DNA of 64,000 bases from Duganella zoogloeoides (GTDB lineage: Bacteria; Pseudomonadota; Gammaproteobacteria; Burkholderiales; Burkholderiaceae_D). This document shows positions 44,975-58,230 of the stretch, one piece after another. Each line of letters starts with the position of its first letter. The first letter of the stretch is position 1. The stretch is from positions 6,257,843 through 6,321,842 of the forward strand of contig NZ_CP140152.1 in NCBI RefSeq assembly GCF_034479515.1, read 5' to 3'. Below the pieces are notes generated by a model. The model saw only the letters and a list, made by a program, of their open reading frames with translations. It was not told the origin of the DNA and did not search any database. The translations under genes were made by a program, and so were the position numbers.

Positions 44975-44979
44975 AAAGC

Positions 44980-45642
44980 TTAGTCCGCCGTGGTTCCGTC
45001 CGTTTCCAAGTCGGCAACATCGCCAGGGCGGCGCCACAGCTGGGTGACCCAGCCCTTGATATGGTGCAGCTTGCGGTGGAAGAAATGGTCGGCGCCGGGT
45101 ATCACCAGCACCGGGATGTCTTGCGGACGCACCCATTCCAGCACGTCCACCAGCGGGATCGTGTCGTCGTTTTCGCCGTGGATCAGGATGGTGTCTGCCG
45201 GGATGTCGGCCATCTGCCATTTCTTGGCGGCGGCGCCGACCAGCACCAGGCGCTCGGCCGGCGTGCCGGCAGCGGCCAGGCGCTGGGCCAGGTGCGACTG
45301 CACATAGGTGCCGAATGAAAAGCCGGACAAGGCGACTGGCAGGCCGGGGAATTTTTCCACCATCCAGCCGTGCACCTGCGCCATGTCGTCGGTTTCGCCC
45401 TGGCCGTGATCGTGTACGCCTTCTGACTTGCCCACGCCGCGGAAGTTAATCCGCGCCACCACGTAGCCGAGCTTGACGAAGGTACGCATCAGCGTGACGG
45501 CGACCTTGTTGTCCATGGTGCCGCCGAACAGCGGGTGCGGGTGAGCCACCAGGGCGATGCCGCGCGGCGTGCCTTCCGGGTGGTCGAGTACGCCTTCGAT
45601 GTTGCCGGCGGCGCCGGCCAGGGTGAATTTTTCTACGGTCAT
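44980..45642 (-). CDS. Alpha/beta hydrolase
   Basis: A 220-residue serine hydrolase of the dienelactone-hydrolase-like/UPF-type small hydrolases. The oxyanion segment is VAHPHPLFGGTMDNKV, the RGVGKSEG element follows strand 4, the nucleophile elbow is SGFSFG, the acid is in IHGENDDTIPL, and the His is in PGADHFFHRKL. It is cytoplasmic with no signal peptide; the substrate is unknown. The ATG is at 45640-45642, 14 bases after the ferredoxin stop, so the two genes are co-transcribed. Confidence 0.9.
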   Translation of the reverse strand: MTVEKFTLAGAAGNIEGVLDHPEGTPRGIALVAHPHPLFGGTMDNKVAVTLMRTFVKLGYVVARINFRGVGKSEGVHDHGQGETDDMAQVHGWMVEKFPGLPVALSGFSFGTYVQSHLAQRLAAAGTPAERLVLVGAAAKKWQMADIPADTILIHGENDDTIPLVDVLEWVRPQDIPVLVIPGADHFFHRKLHHIKGWVTQLWRRPGDVADLETDGTTAD

Positions 45643-45656
45643 GGTGTATTCGGTAA

Positions 45657-45974
45657 TCAGATTTTCAGACGGTCGACGACCTTGCCGCCCACGATGTGGC
45701 TGTCGATGATTTCATCGATGTCTTCCTTGTCCACGTAGGTGTACCAGGTGCCTTCGGGATAGACCACCAGCACCGGGCCTTCTTCGCAACGATCGAGGCA
45801 GCCAGCCTGGTTGATGCGCACTTTGCCGTGGCCGTTGATGCCCAGTTCCTTGCAGCGTTTCTTGGCGTGCTTTTGCGCGACTTCGGCGCCGTGATCGCCG
45901 CAACTGTTGCGGCCGTCATCGCGCTTGTTCATGCAGAAAAAAACGTGGTGCTTGAAATATGGCGTGTCGCTCAT
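45657..45974 (-). CDS. Thioredoxin-like [2Fe-2S] ferredoxin
   Basis: A 105-residue thioredoxin-fold ferredoxin of the COG3411 type. Cluster ligands are likely the Cys in HVFFCMNKR, the Cys in GRNSCGDHG, and the pair in AGCLDRCEEGP. EGTWYTYVDKEDIDEII is the typical C-terminal part. It probably carries electrons in the cytoplasm; the partner is unknown. The ATG is at 45972-45974. It sits between the VanZ-like gene (28 bases) and the hydrolase gene in one minus-strand run. Confidence 0.9.
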   Translation of the reverse strand: MSDTPYFKHHVFFCMNKRDDGRNSCGDHGAEVAQKHAKKRCKELGINGHGKVRINQAGCLDRCEEGPVLVVYPEGTWYTYVDKEDIDEIIDSHIVGGKVVDRLKI

Positions 45975-46002
45975 GGCTGTATCTCGGGTTGGGCATAATC
46001 CT

Positions 46003-47487
46003 CTATGATACCCGCCCTTGGCCGGCGGCGTTGAGCTTATGGGACGGCAGCCACAGGAACCAGATCGCAAAGAACGGCCACAGCAGGCTGAGGAATTGCG
46101 CTGCGCCATTGAAGTTCAGGAACTTGCCTTGCACCCAGGTTTGCAAAGTCGCCACGAAGTAAGGGTTGGCCGGCGTGGTGTTGATGATCACCAGGGCCAG
46201 CAGCAGTGTAATCACCGCCACCCGCCGCTGCGCCGCGTGCGGTGCGAAGCCCAGGCCGGCCAGCATGATGGCGCCGATCAAAAAGCCCCCTTCGGCGCCG
46301 GGTGTCATCCACACGAACGCATTCTCGGGCGCGAACAGCAGCGCCGACGCCAGCGCCTTGACCAGGATCGCGCTGGCGATCATGGCCGCGACCAGCAGCG
46401 CCCGCGGCGACGGCTTGCGCAGCAGGCACAGCAGCGTCAATGATGCGCCCACCATGCCGCAGGCAGTAATGATGGTTTCCGAGAGCCAGTACTGTTCCAC
46501 CGTGAGCACCACGTCCGGACGGATATAGCTGGCCAGGTCGATCTCGGCATCGGCTGCCCACGACAGCCAGTCCGACAGGATCGGCAGGATCTGGCCCAGG
46601 CCGAACAGGAAGTTTTGCGGATAGATCTGCGCCAGCGGCCACAGGGCCAGCAGCACCAGGCCCTGGCTGGCGTGCGGCGCGAACCACGCCTGGCGCAGGC
46701 GCTGCAACTGGCTGCGGTCGAGCAGGCGGCGCACGGTCAGCACGCCGATCAGCGCGCCCACCGTGCAGCCGGCGGAGTTGGTCCAGAAGTCGAGGTTGGA
46801 CGACACCCGCGTGGGCAGGAACGTCTGCACCGCCTCCATCGTGCCGGACACCAGCACCCCGGCCGTCGCGCCGATCAAGAAGGCGAAGAATTTGCGCACG
46901 TGCGGATACAGCGCGTACACCAGCAAGGTGCCAAGCGGGATGTAGCCGACCACGTTGGTAATGGCGTCGAACTTGGTCCAGTACCGTGGCATGGTATAGG
47001 TTTCGAGGAAAATCCACGGCGACAGGCCCTGGTTCTGCCAGCCGGAAAACGGGAACCAGCTGGCGTAAATGATCAGCAGCAGGTAGGCCAGGAAGGCGGC
47101 GCGGGCCAGTGGTGACGATTTGCTGGCCGGCGTGGGCAGCGGCTTTGGCGGCTTGGGGTTCTTGGCGCGCCGGCCAGGCTTGGCGCCTGGCGCTGGCAAG
47201 GCGCCTGGCGAAGCAGACGCTGCAAATGTCGCCGCTGTAGCTCCCGCCGTTTGTCCACCCGGAGCGCCTGTGGCGTCGCCTGGCCCGGCGTCTGGCAGCG
47301 CAGTCGTGGCAGCAGCGGTTGAAGCGGTCGCAGGGGTGGCAGAAGGGACCGCCGTAACCGGGGCATCGGCTGGCAGCGCTGCGGTCGCAGTCGCTGCCGC
47401 AGCCAGATCCGAAGTGCCCGCGCCAGCGGCCACTGGATTTGGCGGCAATTCAGGCGCGGGCGCTGGCGCCGGCGGTCTCTCGGCCAT
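46003..47487 (-). CDS. VanZ-like membrane protein with long disordered N-terminus
   Basis: A 494-residue protein. Residues 1-125 are an Ala/Pro/Thr-rich cytoplasmic tail (PAPAPAPELPPNP, PGRRAKNPKPPKPLPTP). The rest carries about ten membrane helices with a VanZ-like core: YASWFPFSGW, DAITNVVGYIPLGTLLVYAL, GTMEAVQTFLPTRVSSNLDFWTNSAG. VanZ confers low teicoplanin resistance in enterococci, but most homologues have no known role. The ATG at 47485-47487 overlaps the stop of the PqiC-like gene, placing it at the end of the MCE transport operon. It may be linked to envelope lipid or glycan handling, by inference only. Confidence 0.85.
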   Translation of the reverse strand: MAERPPAPAPAPELPPNPVAAGAGTSDLAAAATATAALPADAPVTAVPSATPATASTAAATTALPDAGPGDATGAPGGQTAGATAATFAASASPGALPAPGAKPGRRAKNPKPPKPLPTPASKSSPLARAAFLAYLLLIIYASWFPFSGWQNQGLSPWIFLETYTMPRYWTKFDAITNVVGYIPLGTLLVYALYPHVRKFFAFLIGATAGVLVSGTMEAVQTFLPTRVSSNLDFWTNSAGCTVGALIGVLTVRRLLDRSQLQRLRQAWFAPHASQGLVLLALWPLAQIYPQNFLFGLGQILPILSDWLSWAADAEIDLASYIRPDVVLTVEQYWLSETIITACGMVGASLTLLCLLRKPSPRALLVAAMIASAILVKALASALLFAPENAFVWMTPGAEGGFLIGAIMLAGLGFAPHAAQRRVAVITLLLALVIINTTPANPYFVATLQTWVQGKFLNFNGAAQFLSLLWPFFAIWFLWLPSHKLNAAGQGRVS

Positions 47488-48089
47488 TATTTGGGCGCCG
47501 GCAGGGTTGCCAGCCAGGCCAGCACATCGCCCGACAGCGCGTCGGCGGCGTCGGCCAGCGCGCGGGCGCCACCGGCGGCATCCGCCGTGGGGGCCGGTAC
47601 GCTGCGGGTAAAGCTTTTTTGATCCACCAGCTTGTGGGCCGAGAACACCGACGCGCGCAGCGTGATGGTGCCGTTGCTGGCGGTGGCGCTGTCGAAGTTA
47701 TGGGCGAAGTCGTCGAGCTCCGTGCGCAGCAGCATGGCGCCGGCTGCCGCATCGGTGGTGGACAGCACTTTTACGCCAGCCTGGGCGATGCGCGCCTTCA
47801 GGCGCTGCGTCATCAGCTGCAATGGCGTGGCGGTCCACTGGTTGTAGGCGTAGGGCCGCTGCTGGCGCGCATCGGCGTACAGCAGGCGGTAATGCATGCG
47901 CTCCGAATCGAGCGCCGCCGGTCCGGTCATATCGGCCACGATGATCGGTGCGATGCTGCCGGCGGTGATAGTCGCCGCTTGCGGCAGCGGGCCGAAGTCG
48001 AAGTGGGACTGGGTGGGGCCCTTGCTGGCGCAGGCGCCCAGCAGGACAGCCAGGGCGGCAATGGCAAAACGGTTGCGCAGGTTGGTCAT
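47487..48089 (-). CDS. ABC transport auxiliary lipoprotein (PqiC-like)
   Basis: A 200-residue lipoprotein with signal and lipobox (VLLGACASKGP). The mature part matches the ABC-type transport auxiliary family (PqiC/DUF330): HYRLLYADARQQRPYAYNQWTATPLQLMTQRLK, LLRTELDDFAHNFDS and VFSAHKLVDQKSF. Such lipoproteins sit in the outer membrane and link MCE protein bridges to it. It is the fourth gene of the mlaE-mlaF-mlaD-like operon, 12 bases after the mlaD-like stop. Confidence 0.85.
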   Translation of the reverse strand: MTNLRNRFAIAALAVLLGACASKGPTQSHFDFGPLPQAATITAGSIAPIIVADMTGPAALDSERMHYRLLYADARQQRPYAYNQWTATPLQLMTQRLKARIAQAGVKVLSTTDAAAGAMLLRTELDDFAHNFDSATASNGTITLRASVFSAHKLVDQKSFTRSVPAPTADAAGGARALADAADALSGDVLAWLATLPAPK

Positions 48090-48101
48090 GGCGGGTGATC
48101 C

Positions 48102-49040
48102 TTATTTGGCCGGGGCGACAAATCCATCTTCACCTGGCCCGGGCGGAATGCCGGGCGCGCCGAAGATCAGGCTTTGCGGACGATCGTTAATCTTGTTCAT
48201 GGTGCGGCGCACGGCGCGCATCGAGGCGCGGGTGTCGTCCGACAGCGAATTGACCTGCGGCAGCGTGTCCATCTCCAGGCCGCCCGCCACCGACTCCACA
48301 GACGTGGTGATGCGCTCGACCGAATCGCTCACGCGCTGGATCGGCCCATCGGGCGCCTGCAGGCTGGTACTGAGGCGATTGAGGTCGGTGGCCAGCGCGT
48401 TGAACGAGTCGAGCGTGCTTTGCGCGTGATTGGCCAGCGCCGGCAGCTTGGCAATCGTCGGTTCCAGCTTTTCGGGCAGGTCGCGGTACTTGTTGGCGGT
48501 GGTGCTCACGTCGGCAAAGGCGGCCAGCATGATCTTCTGGTTCTCGGGGCTGAGCAGGGTGTTCAGGCGGCGCGTGACTTCCTCGGTCTGGGTGAGGATT
48601 TCGCGGCCGCGCTTTTCCACCTGGTCGAGGAAGCCCTGGCGCAGCGGAATGCGGGCCGGGTGGTCGGTATTGGTGGCCAGCAGCGGCGAGCCGGTTTTTT
48701 CGTCGTCGAGCGAGATGAAGGCGATGCCGGTCACACCCTGGTAGCCCAGCGTGGCAAACGTGGTGCGGGTGATCGGTGCATCGGTATTGATGTTGAGGGT
48801 AACCAGGATCTGGCCGGCCATCTGCGGATCAAAGGCGATGCTGCCCACTTTACCGACTTCGAGGCCGCGATAGCGCACCGGCGCCTGCGGGTTCAGTCCC
48901 GGCACCGCCTGGGTGGTGGCGATCACGTAGGGCACGCGCTCCACGCGGTCCTGGTTGAACCAGATGCCGAACAAAATGGCCGCGATCAGCAAGGTGATCG
49001 TAAAAAAGCCGGTGGTCAGTGCATGCGATCGGTTTTCCAT
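48102..49040 (-). CDS. MCE-domain protein, MlaD-like
   Basis: A 312-residue protein: one N-terminal membrane helix (GFFTITLLIAAILFGIWF), an MCE domain (about 35-115: LNPQAPVRYRGLEVGKVGSIAFD, GYQGVTGIAFISL), then a long helical C-terminus with heptad character (TIAKLPALANHAQSTLDSFNALATDLNRLS). MCE proteins form hexameric rings that carry phospholipids across the periplasm. Longer than E. coli MlaD (183 residues), which fits a periplasm-spanning helical extension. The ATG overlaps the end of the ATPase gene. Confidence 0.92.
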   Translation of the reverse strand: MENRSHALTTGFFTITLLIAAILFGIWFNQDRVERVPYVIATTQAVPGLNPQAPVRYRGLEVGKVGSIAFDPQMAGQILVTLNINTDAPITRTTFATLGYQGVTGIAFISLDDEKTGSPLLATNTDHPARIPLRQGFLDQVEKRGREILTQTEEVTRRLNTLLSPENQKIMLAAFADVSTTANKYRDLPEKLEPTIAKLPALANHAQSTLDSFNALATDLNRLSTSLQAPDGPIQRVSDSVERITTSVESVAGGLEMDTLPQVNSLSDDTRASMRAVRRTMNKINDRPQSLIFGAPGIPPGPGEDGFVAPAK

Positions 49041-49882
49041 CAGTGCTCCTTGTTGGTCTTTTCATCGAGTGCTTCCAGCGCGCGGCGTCCGCGGTCGCCA
49101 AGGAAGAACTCCTTGATGAAGGGGTGATCGACCTTGAGCAGGTCCTGGAGCGGGCCCAGGGCGATCACGTGTTTTTCAGCCAGTACGGCAATCCGGGTGG
49201 ACAGTGCGAACAGCGTGTCCAGGTCGTGCGTGACCATTACCACCGTCAGTCCCAGCTCGCGGTGCAGCGACTTGATCAGCGCCACGAATGCTTCGGACAG
49301 GTCGGGGTCGAGGCCGGCCGTGGGTTCGTCGAGGAACAGCAGCTTCGGTTCCAGGGCCAGCGCGCGCGCCAGCGCCACCCGTTTCACCATGCCGCCCGAC
49401 AGGTCGGACGGCATCTTGTTGGCCTGTTCCGGGCCCAGGCCCACCATATTCATTTTCAGCAGCACGGCATCGCGCACCAGGTCTTCGGGCAGCACTTTCA
49501 GTTCGCGCATGGGCTGGGCGATGTTCTCGAACACCGTCAACGCCGAGTACAGCGCACCCTGCTGGAACAACATGCCCCAGTGGTTGCGCAACTGCTGCAG
49601 CTGCTCGGCGTTGATTTCGCTGATATCTTCGCCGAAAACCTTCACGCACCCGCGCGCGGGACGTTCCAGCCCCAGCATCTGGCGCAGCAGCGTGGTCTTG
49701 CCGGTGCCGGACCCGCCGACGATGGACATGATCTCGCCCTGTTCGATTTCCAGGTTGAGGTCCTGGTGCACCACGGTGCGGCCGTACTTGGTCCACAGGC
49801 CGTTGATGTCCACAATCGGCACGCTGCCGTCGAGCGTCAGTTCGCCGGTGCCGGGGCCACAGCTGTTGTCATCTTCAGTCAT
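49040..49882 (-). CDS. MCE-system ABC transporter ATPase, MlaF-like
   Basis: A 280-residue ABC ATPase: Walker A GGSGTGKTTLLRQMLG, Q-loop MLFQQGALYSALTVFENIAQPM (Mla-type), signature LSGGMVKRVALARA, Walker B LLFLDEPTAGLDP and H-loop VMVTHDLDTL. It energises phospholipid transport with the permease encoded next to it. The ATG at 49880-49882 overlaps the permease stop (TGATG), so translation is coupled. Confidence 0.94.
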   Translation of the reverse strand: MTEDDNSCGPGTGELTLDGSVPIVDINGLWTKYGRTVVHQDLNLEIEQGEIMSIVGGSGTGKTTLLRQMLGLERPARGCVKVFGEDISEINAEQLQQLRNHWGMLFQQGALYSALTVFENIAQPMRELKVLPEDLVRDAVLLKMNMVGLGPEQANKMPSDLSGGMVKRVALARALALEPKLLFLDEPTAGLDPDLSEAFVALIKSLHRELGLTVVMVTHDLDTLFALSTRIAVLAEKHVIALGPLQDLLKVDHPFIKEFFLGDRGRRALEALDEKTNKEH

Positions 49883-51009
49883 CAGAACCCCACGCCGGAG
49901 AAGACGATCGCAAACACGGCGTCGGCCAGGATCACGGCGGTGATCGCGGTGACCACCGAGGTGGTGGTGCCGCGCCCGAGGCTCTCGGTATTGGGCTTGA
50001 TGCGCAGGCCGAAGTGGCACGACACCAGCGCGATCAGCACGCCGAACACCACGCCCTTGCCGATGCCGATCATGTAGTTGGCCAGCGGGACCGCCTCCGG
50101 CAGTTTCAGCAGGAAGTACTGCGGCGACAGGTTCAGCTCCACCTTGGCCGAGATCATGCCGCCGATCAGCGCCACGGTATCGGTCCAGATCACCAGCAGC
50201 GGCATCGCAATCGCGAGCGCCAGCACCTTGGGCATGATCAGGCGGAAGCCGTGCGAAATGCCCATCACCAGCATGGCGTCGAGTTCTTCGGTCACGCGCA
50301 TCACGCCCAGCTGGGCGGTGATCGAGGAGCCGGACCGGCCCGCGACCAGGATTGCTGCCAGCAGCGGCCCGAGCTCGCGGATGATGCTCATGCCCAGCAG
50401 GTTGACCAGGTAGATGTCGCCGCCGAAGTTACGCAGCTGCTGCGCCGAGAGGAACGAGAACACCACTCCGATCAAAAAGCCCACCAGCGCCGTGATGCCG
50501 AGCGCCTGGAAGCCGGCATGGAAGATATTGGCCGAGATTTCCTTCCACGGCCCGCGCTGCGGCGCGCGGATAAAACGCCCGATATCGAGCGTGAGTTGGC
50601 CGATCAGGCGGATGAACGCCGTCATGTGCTCGAAGAACAGCATCACCGCGAAACCGAGCTTCATTACCAGCGTCAGGCGGTGCTGGCGCGTGTTGGGCAG
50701 TTCGATCTTGCCGGTGGCTTCCAGGCGGTTGAAGAATTCTTCCTGGCCCGGTGCGAGGTGCAGGTTGGCGGGACGGGTTTTGCCCCAGGCGTTCCAGAGC
50801 AGCTGGGCGCCGATGTGGTCCATGCTGTCGATGGCGCTCAGGTCCCAGCGTAACTGGTCGGCCTTGAGTGACTTGAGCATGCCCGTGATGGTGGCCATGG
50901 CCTTGCCCTGTGCCAGTGCATGAACTTGCCAGGTACCGCCCGCCGCGATGGACGGACCGTTGGCGGCACCAGGGGTGAGGGTGAGGGTAGGCTCTTGGGC
51001 AGTAGGCAT
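49882..51009 (-). CDS. MCE-system ABC permease, MlaE-like, with N-terminal STAS-like domain
   Basis: A 375-residue protein. Residues 15-105 look like a STAS domain (WDLSAIDSMDHIGAQLLWNAWG), the fold that stands alone as MlaB in E. coli. The MlaE permease follows: FHAGFQALGITALVGFLIGVVFSF, GMSIIRELGPLLAAILVAGRSGSSITAQLGVMRVTEELDAM (family signature) and a C-terminal GRGTTTSVVTAITAVILADAVFAIVF. It forms the membrane core of a phospholipid transporter. The ATG at 51007-51009 is the first Met before the STAS part. First gene of the four- to seven-gene minus-strand run. Confidence 0.92.
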   Translation of the reverse strand: MPTAQEPTLTLTPGAANGPSIAAGGTWQVHALAQGKAMATITGMLKSLKADQLRWDLSAIDSMDHIGAQLLWNAWGKTRPANLHLAPGQEEFFNRLEATGKIELPNTRQHRLTLVMKLGFAVMLFFEHMTAFIRLIGQLTLDIGRFIRAPQRGPWKEISANIFHAGFQALGITALVGFLIGVVFSFLSAQQLRNFGGDIYLVNLLGMSIIRELGPLLAAILVAGRSGSSITAQLGVMRVTEELDAMLVMGISHGFRLIMPKVLALAIAMPLLVIWTDTVALIGGMISAKVELNLSPQYFLLKLPEAVPLANYMIGIGKGVVFGVLIALVSCHFGLRIKPNTESLGRGTTTSVVTAITAVILADAVFAIVFSGVGF

Positions 51010-51135
51010 ATGTGCCAGTTTAAGGGACTTTCGCCCGGGCCGCCACCTGTGTTCGTCGACGCAAGCGTGCGCCAGCCAGCCCAAAAGACATAGCCGAGCC
51101 CCGCACTGCCACCCTCCGGGTTGCGGGGCGGCGGA

Positions 51136-52608
51136 TCAAGCAGCCAGCCTGCGCGCCTGCCGCTTGGGCGCTGGCGTCTCGACGACCTTGGTCTTGGGGC
51201 CGGCGTAATCACTGGCCAGCAGCGCATCGGCCTCCGCCTTGTCCATGCCGCGCTCCTGCAAGTACTTGCCCACCATCGCCACCAGCCGTTCGAGCGCAAT
51301 CCGGTGGGTAGCATCGGTATTAGCGTACAACCAGTCCGAAAACGCCATGAAGTGCTCGAAGGCCGTATCGCCCAGCAGCACCGGCAGCGTATTGGTAAAG
51401 CGCCCCGAGTTGGCCACGAGGTCCCAGTAGCGGGCAAAACGCACCAGCCGCTGCATGGTGGCAAAGTCGATATCGCGGTTGGCCAGGATGGTGTAAGGCG
51501 CATACGGATCGAACACCAGTCCGTATTCCTGGGTGTGACGGATGATCGGCGTGCCGCGCAGACGTTTCAAAATGCCGAACTGGATCTCGTGCGGATTGAG
51601 CGCCCACAGTTTATTAAAGCCTTCGGCGAAGCTCTCGACCGTTTCGCCGGGCAGGCCGGCGATCAGGTCCACGTGCATGTGCGCGTGCGACTGTTCGGTG
51701 AGCCAGCGGATATTGTCGGCCGCCTTCTGGTTGTCCTGCTTGCGGCTCACCAGCGTCTGCACCGCCGGGTTGAAGCTCTGGATGCCGATCTCGAACTGCA
51801 GCGCGCCGTGCGGGAACTTGCTGATGCCTTCCTTGAGGGCGTCGGGCAGGTGGTCGGGCACCAGCTCGAAGTGGGCGTACACCGGATCGTCGGGGTTGGC
51901 CTCCAGCTTATCGAGGAAGAACTGCATGATCTTCAGACTGGTCTTGATATTCAGGTTGAAGGTGCGGTCGACGAACTTGAACAGGCGGGCGCCGCGTGCA
52001 TGGAGCGACTCCATCTCGGCCAGGAACGCATCGAGCGCGAACGGCCAGGCCGTCTTGTCCAGCGCGGACAGGCAAAACTCGCACTTGAACGGGCAGCCGC
52101 GCGAGGCCTCGACATACAAGGTGCGGTTCTTGATGTCGTCGTCCGTATATAAAGAGTAGGGCAGCTTGATGTCGGCCATCGGCGGCTGCACGCCCGCATG
52201 GGTTTTCATCAATGGCTTGGGGCCGTTGAGGATCTCGCCGCACAGCTTGGGGAAGGTGACGTCGCCCCAGCCGGTGATCAGGTAGTCCGAAATCTTGACG
52301 ATCTCCTGCTCGTTCGATTCGTACGACACCTCTGGGCCACCGAGCACCACGATAACGTGCGGCGCAACGCGCTTGAGCATGGCGATAACCTTGGTGCTTT
52401 CTTCGACGTTCCATATATAGATACCGAAGCCGACGATCTTGGGCGAGTACGCCAGGATGCGTTCGACGATCTCGGTGGTCTTGGCGCCGATGACGAATTC
52501 CTGCAAGCGCGTTTGCTCCTGCAGCTCGCCCATATTTGCCAGCAGGTAGCGCAAACCGAGGGAGGCGTGGGTGTAGCGGGCGTTGAGGGTGGTGAGCAGG
52601 ATGGACAT
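51136..52608 (-). CDS. B12-binding radical SAM protein (DUF4080 type)
   Basis: A 490-residue enzyme. An N-terminal cobalamin-binding-like Rossmann domain (about 1-140: ILAYSPKIVGFGIYIWNVEES, VVLGGPEVSYE) precedes a radical SAM barrel with the cluster motif CPFKCEFC (in SRGCPFKCEFCLS) and QFEIGIQSFN and DLIAGLPGET, then a DUF4080-like C-terminus. Family members are predicted methylases or similar; the substrate is unknown. The ATG is at 52606-52608. A GCCCCGCA...TGCGGGGC hairpin lies at about 51096-51127 after the gene but without a clear T-run. Confidence 0.9.
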   Translation of the reverse strand: MSILLTTLNARYTHASLGLRYLLANMGELQEQTRLQEFVIGAKTTEIVERILAYSPKIVGFGIYIWNVEESTKVIAMLKRVAPHVIVVLGGPEVSYESNEQEIVKISDYLITGWGDVTFPKLCGEILNGPKPLMKTHAGVQPPMADIKLPYSLYTDDDIKNRTLYVEASRGCPFKCEFCLSALDKTAWPFALDAFLAEMESLHARGARLFKFVDRTFNLNIKTSLKIMQFFLDKLEANPDDPVYAHFELVPDHLPDALKEGISKFPHGALQFEIGIQSFNPAVQTLVSRKQDNQKAADNIRWLTEQSHAHMHVDLIAGLPGETVESFAEGFNKLWALNPHEIQFGILKRLRGTPIIRHTQEYGLVFDPYAPYTILANRDIDFATMQRLVRFARYWDLVANSGRFTNTLPVLLGDTAFEHFMAFSDWLYANTDATHRIALERLVAMVGKYLQERGMDKAEADALLASDYAGPKTKVVETPAPKRQARRLAA

Positions 52609-52730
52609 GGGCGCGGCGAAATCGGATAAACCGTTATTTTACCCTTGTCAGCCCCTACGGCCTTTGCTATGATTCGCCCCCTCGCAGAACAACACATGTA
52701 AATGTTAAGTGAAGCGAGAAAAAAAGAAGG

Positions 52731-52759
52731 TTGACGAAACAAGCTAAACGCTTCATACT
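52731..52759 (+). promoter_or_regulatory. rRNA operon promoter
   Basis: TTGACG (52731-52736), a 17-base spacer, and CATACT (52754-52759). It lies about 250 bases before the 16S gene, with an A-rich stretch upstream that could act as an UP element. Confidence 0.75.
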
Positions 52760-52810
52760 CTTTCTTCTTCGCGGCAGACAAAACGATCGCAGCGAAGTGC
52801 AACACCGAAT

Positions 52811-52848
52811 AAGTTCTTTAAAAATTAACAGTCGATAAGTGTGGACGT
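52811..52848 (+). promoter_or_regulatory. rrn leader: boxA-like antitermination site and 16S processing arm
   Basis: AGTTCTTTAAAAA (from 52812) resembles boxA. TTAACAGTCGATAAGTGTGG (52825-52844) pairs with the segment 54581-54600 after the 16S gene, forming the RNase III stem of precursor 16S rRNA. The rest of 52849-53010 shows no further clear element. Confidence 0.65.
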
Positions 52849-53010
52849 TTGATGACAGTGCACACGGAGCTAGTCCGTGATACTTAAATTATCAAATGTT
52901 CACAAGAAGTAATGAAATAGGCGCTATGAAAATAGTGGCCTGTCAGTATTTTGAGTGAGCGACCCCTTAGCAATAAGGGTGACACGAAAGTGTCAAATAA
53001 ACAGAGATTA

Positions 53011-54543
<1,533 letters not shown>

Positions 54544-54619
54544 GAGTAGCACTGAGTTAGCAATAACTCGCCATCAAGCGTTCACACTTATCGACTGTCA
54601 ATCAAGAAGAACAGCATTT

Positions 54620-54696
54620 GGGGCTGTAGCTCAGCTGGTTAGAGCACCGTGTTGATAACGCGGGGGTCGTTGGTTCGAGTCCAACCAGCCCTACCA
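54620..54696 (+). tRNA. tRNA-Ile (GAT)
   Basis: 77 bases with CCA encoded. Acceptor GGGGCTG pairs with CAGCCCT, D-loop TAGCTCAGCTGGTTAGAGC, anticodon loop TTGATAA (GAT), T-loop GGTTCGAGTCC. Located in the 16S-23S spacer. Confidence 0.97.
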
Positions 54697-54726
54697 GTTA
54701 AGCGCAAAACCTTGTAGTAAATCTCA

Positions 54727-54802
54727 GGGGGATTAGCTCAGCTGGGAGAGCACCTGCTTTGCAAGCAGGGGGTCGTCGGTTCGATCCCGTCATCCTCCAC
54801 CA
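54727..54802 (+). tRNA. tRNA-Ala (TGC)
   Basis: 76 bases with CCA encoded. Acceptor GGGGGAT pairs with ATCCTCC, including the alanine identity pair G3-U70. Anticodon loop TTTGCAA (TGC), T-loop GGTTCGATCCC. Confidence 0.97.
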
Positions 54803-54862
54803 AGAGTTCAAACGTAAATCAAAAGCGATTTAGGTTTGGTCTTTTAGAGACCAAGTGCTGTA

Positions 54863-54875
54863 TGTTCTTTAACAA
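54863..54875 (+). promoter_or_regulatory. boxA antitermination site before 23S
   Basis: TGTTCTTTAACAA, a near-consensus boxA in the tRNA-Ala to 23S spacer. GTTATAGGGACAAG at 55018-55031 pairs with CTTGTCCCTATAAC at 57889-57902 to form the 23S processing stem. Confidence 0.75.
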
Positions 54876-55024
54876 TCTGGAAGAAGTAAGTAGATTTTTA
54901 TGTGTCGTGTTACGGTAAAACGTAATGCGATGGGTAATGATTGTATGTATCAACAAACGCAACAACGTAGTACTTCTTATTCCTATAAACGCTCCTTGTT
55001 TAGTCGCAGGGGCTAACGTTATAG

Positions 55025-57895
<2,871 letters not shown>

Positions 57896-58043
57896 CTATA
57901 ACCTTAGCAGGTTGTAGTGAATAAGAAGTGCGTTGGAACGTTCGTTGATACAACTTCATTACCCAGGTGAGCATGACTCACCAACTACTTACCAATTCCA
58001 GATTCTGAGTAACGTTCACAAGAACGCGACTCGTACAGTTCAA

Positions 58044-58158
58044 TGCCTGATGACCATAGCAAATCGGTCCCACCCCTTCCCATCCCGAACAGGACCGTGA
58101 AACGATTTTGCGCCGATGATAGTGCTGCAACCAGTGTGAAAGTAGGTTATCGTCAGGC
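58044..58158 (+). rRNA. rrf: 5S ribosomal RNA
   Basis: 115 bases. TGCCTGATGACCATAGC pairs terminally with GTTATCGTCAGGC; the loop CCCATCCCGAAC is conserved. Confidence 0.96.
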
Positions 58159-58170
58159 TAGTTATACAGA

Positions 58171-58206
58171 AAAACCCCCTTCCGGTGATCCGGTTGGGGG
58201 TTTTTT
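58171..58206. terminator. rrn operon terminator (bidirectional)
   Basis: AAAACCCCC-TTCCGGTGATCCGG-TTGGGGGTTTTTT: strong stem with T-run after 5S. A-run on the other side lets it also end the minus-strand kinase gene. Confidence 0.9.
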
Positions 58207-58230
58207 GCATTTGGGCCATCGTTGTGTGTT

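Noticed and set aside
51096..51127. Terminator between the radical SAM gene and the MCE operon
   Set aside because: A GC-rich stem can form, but neither strand shows a T-run after it and the loop is 16 bases, so it is not listed as a terminator.
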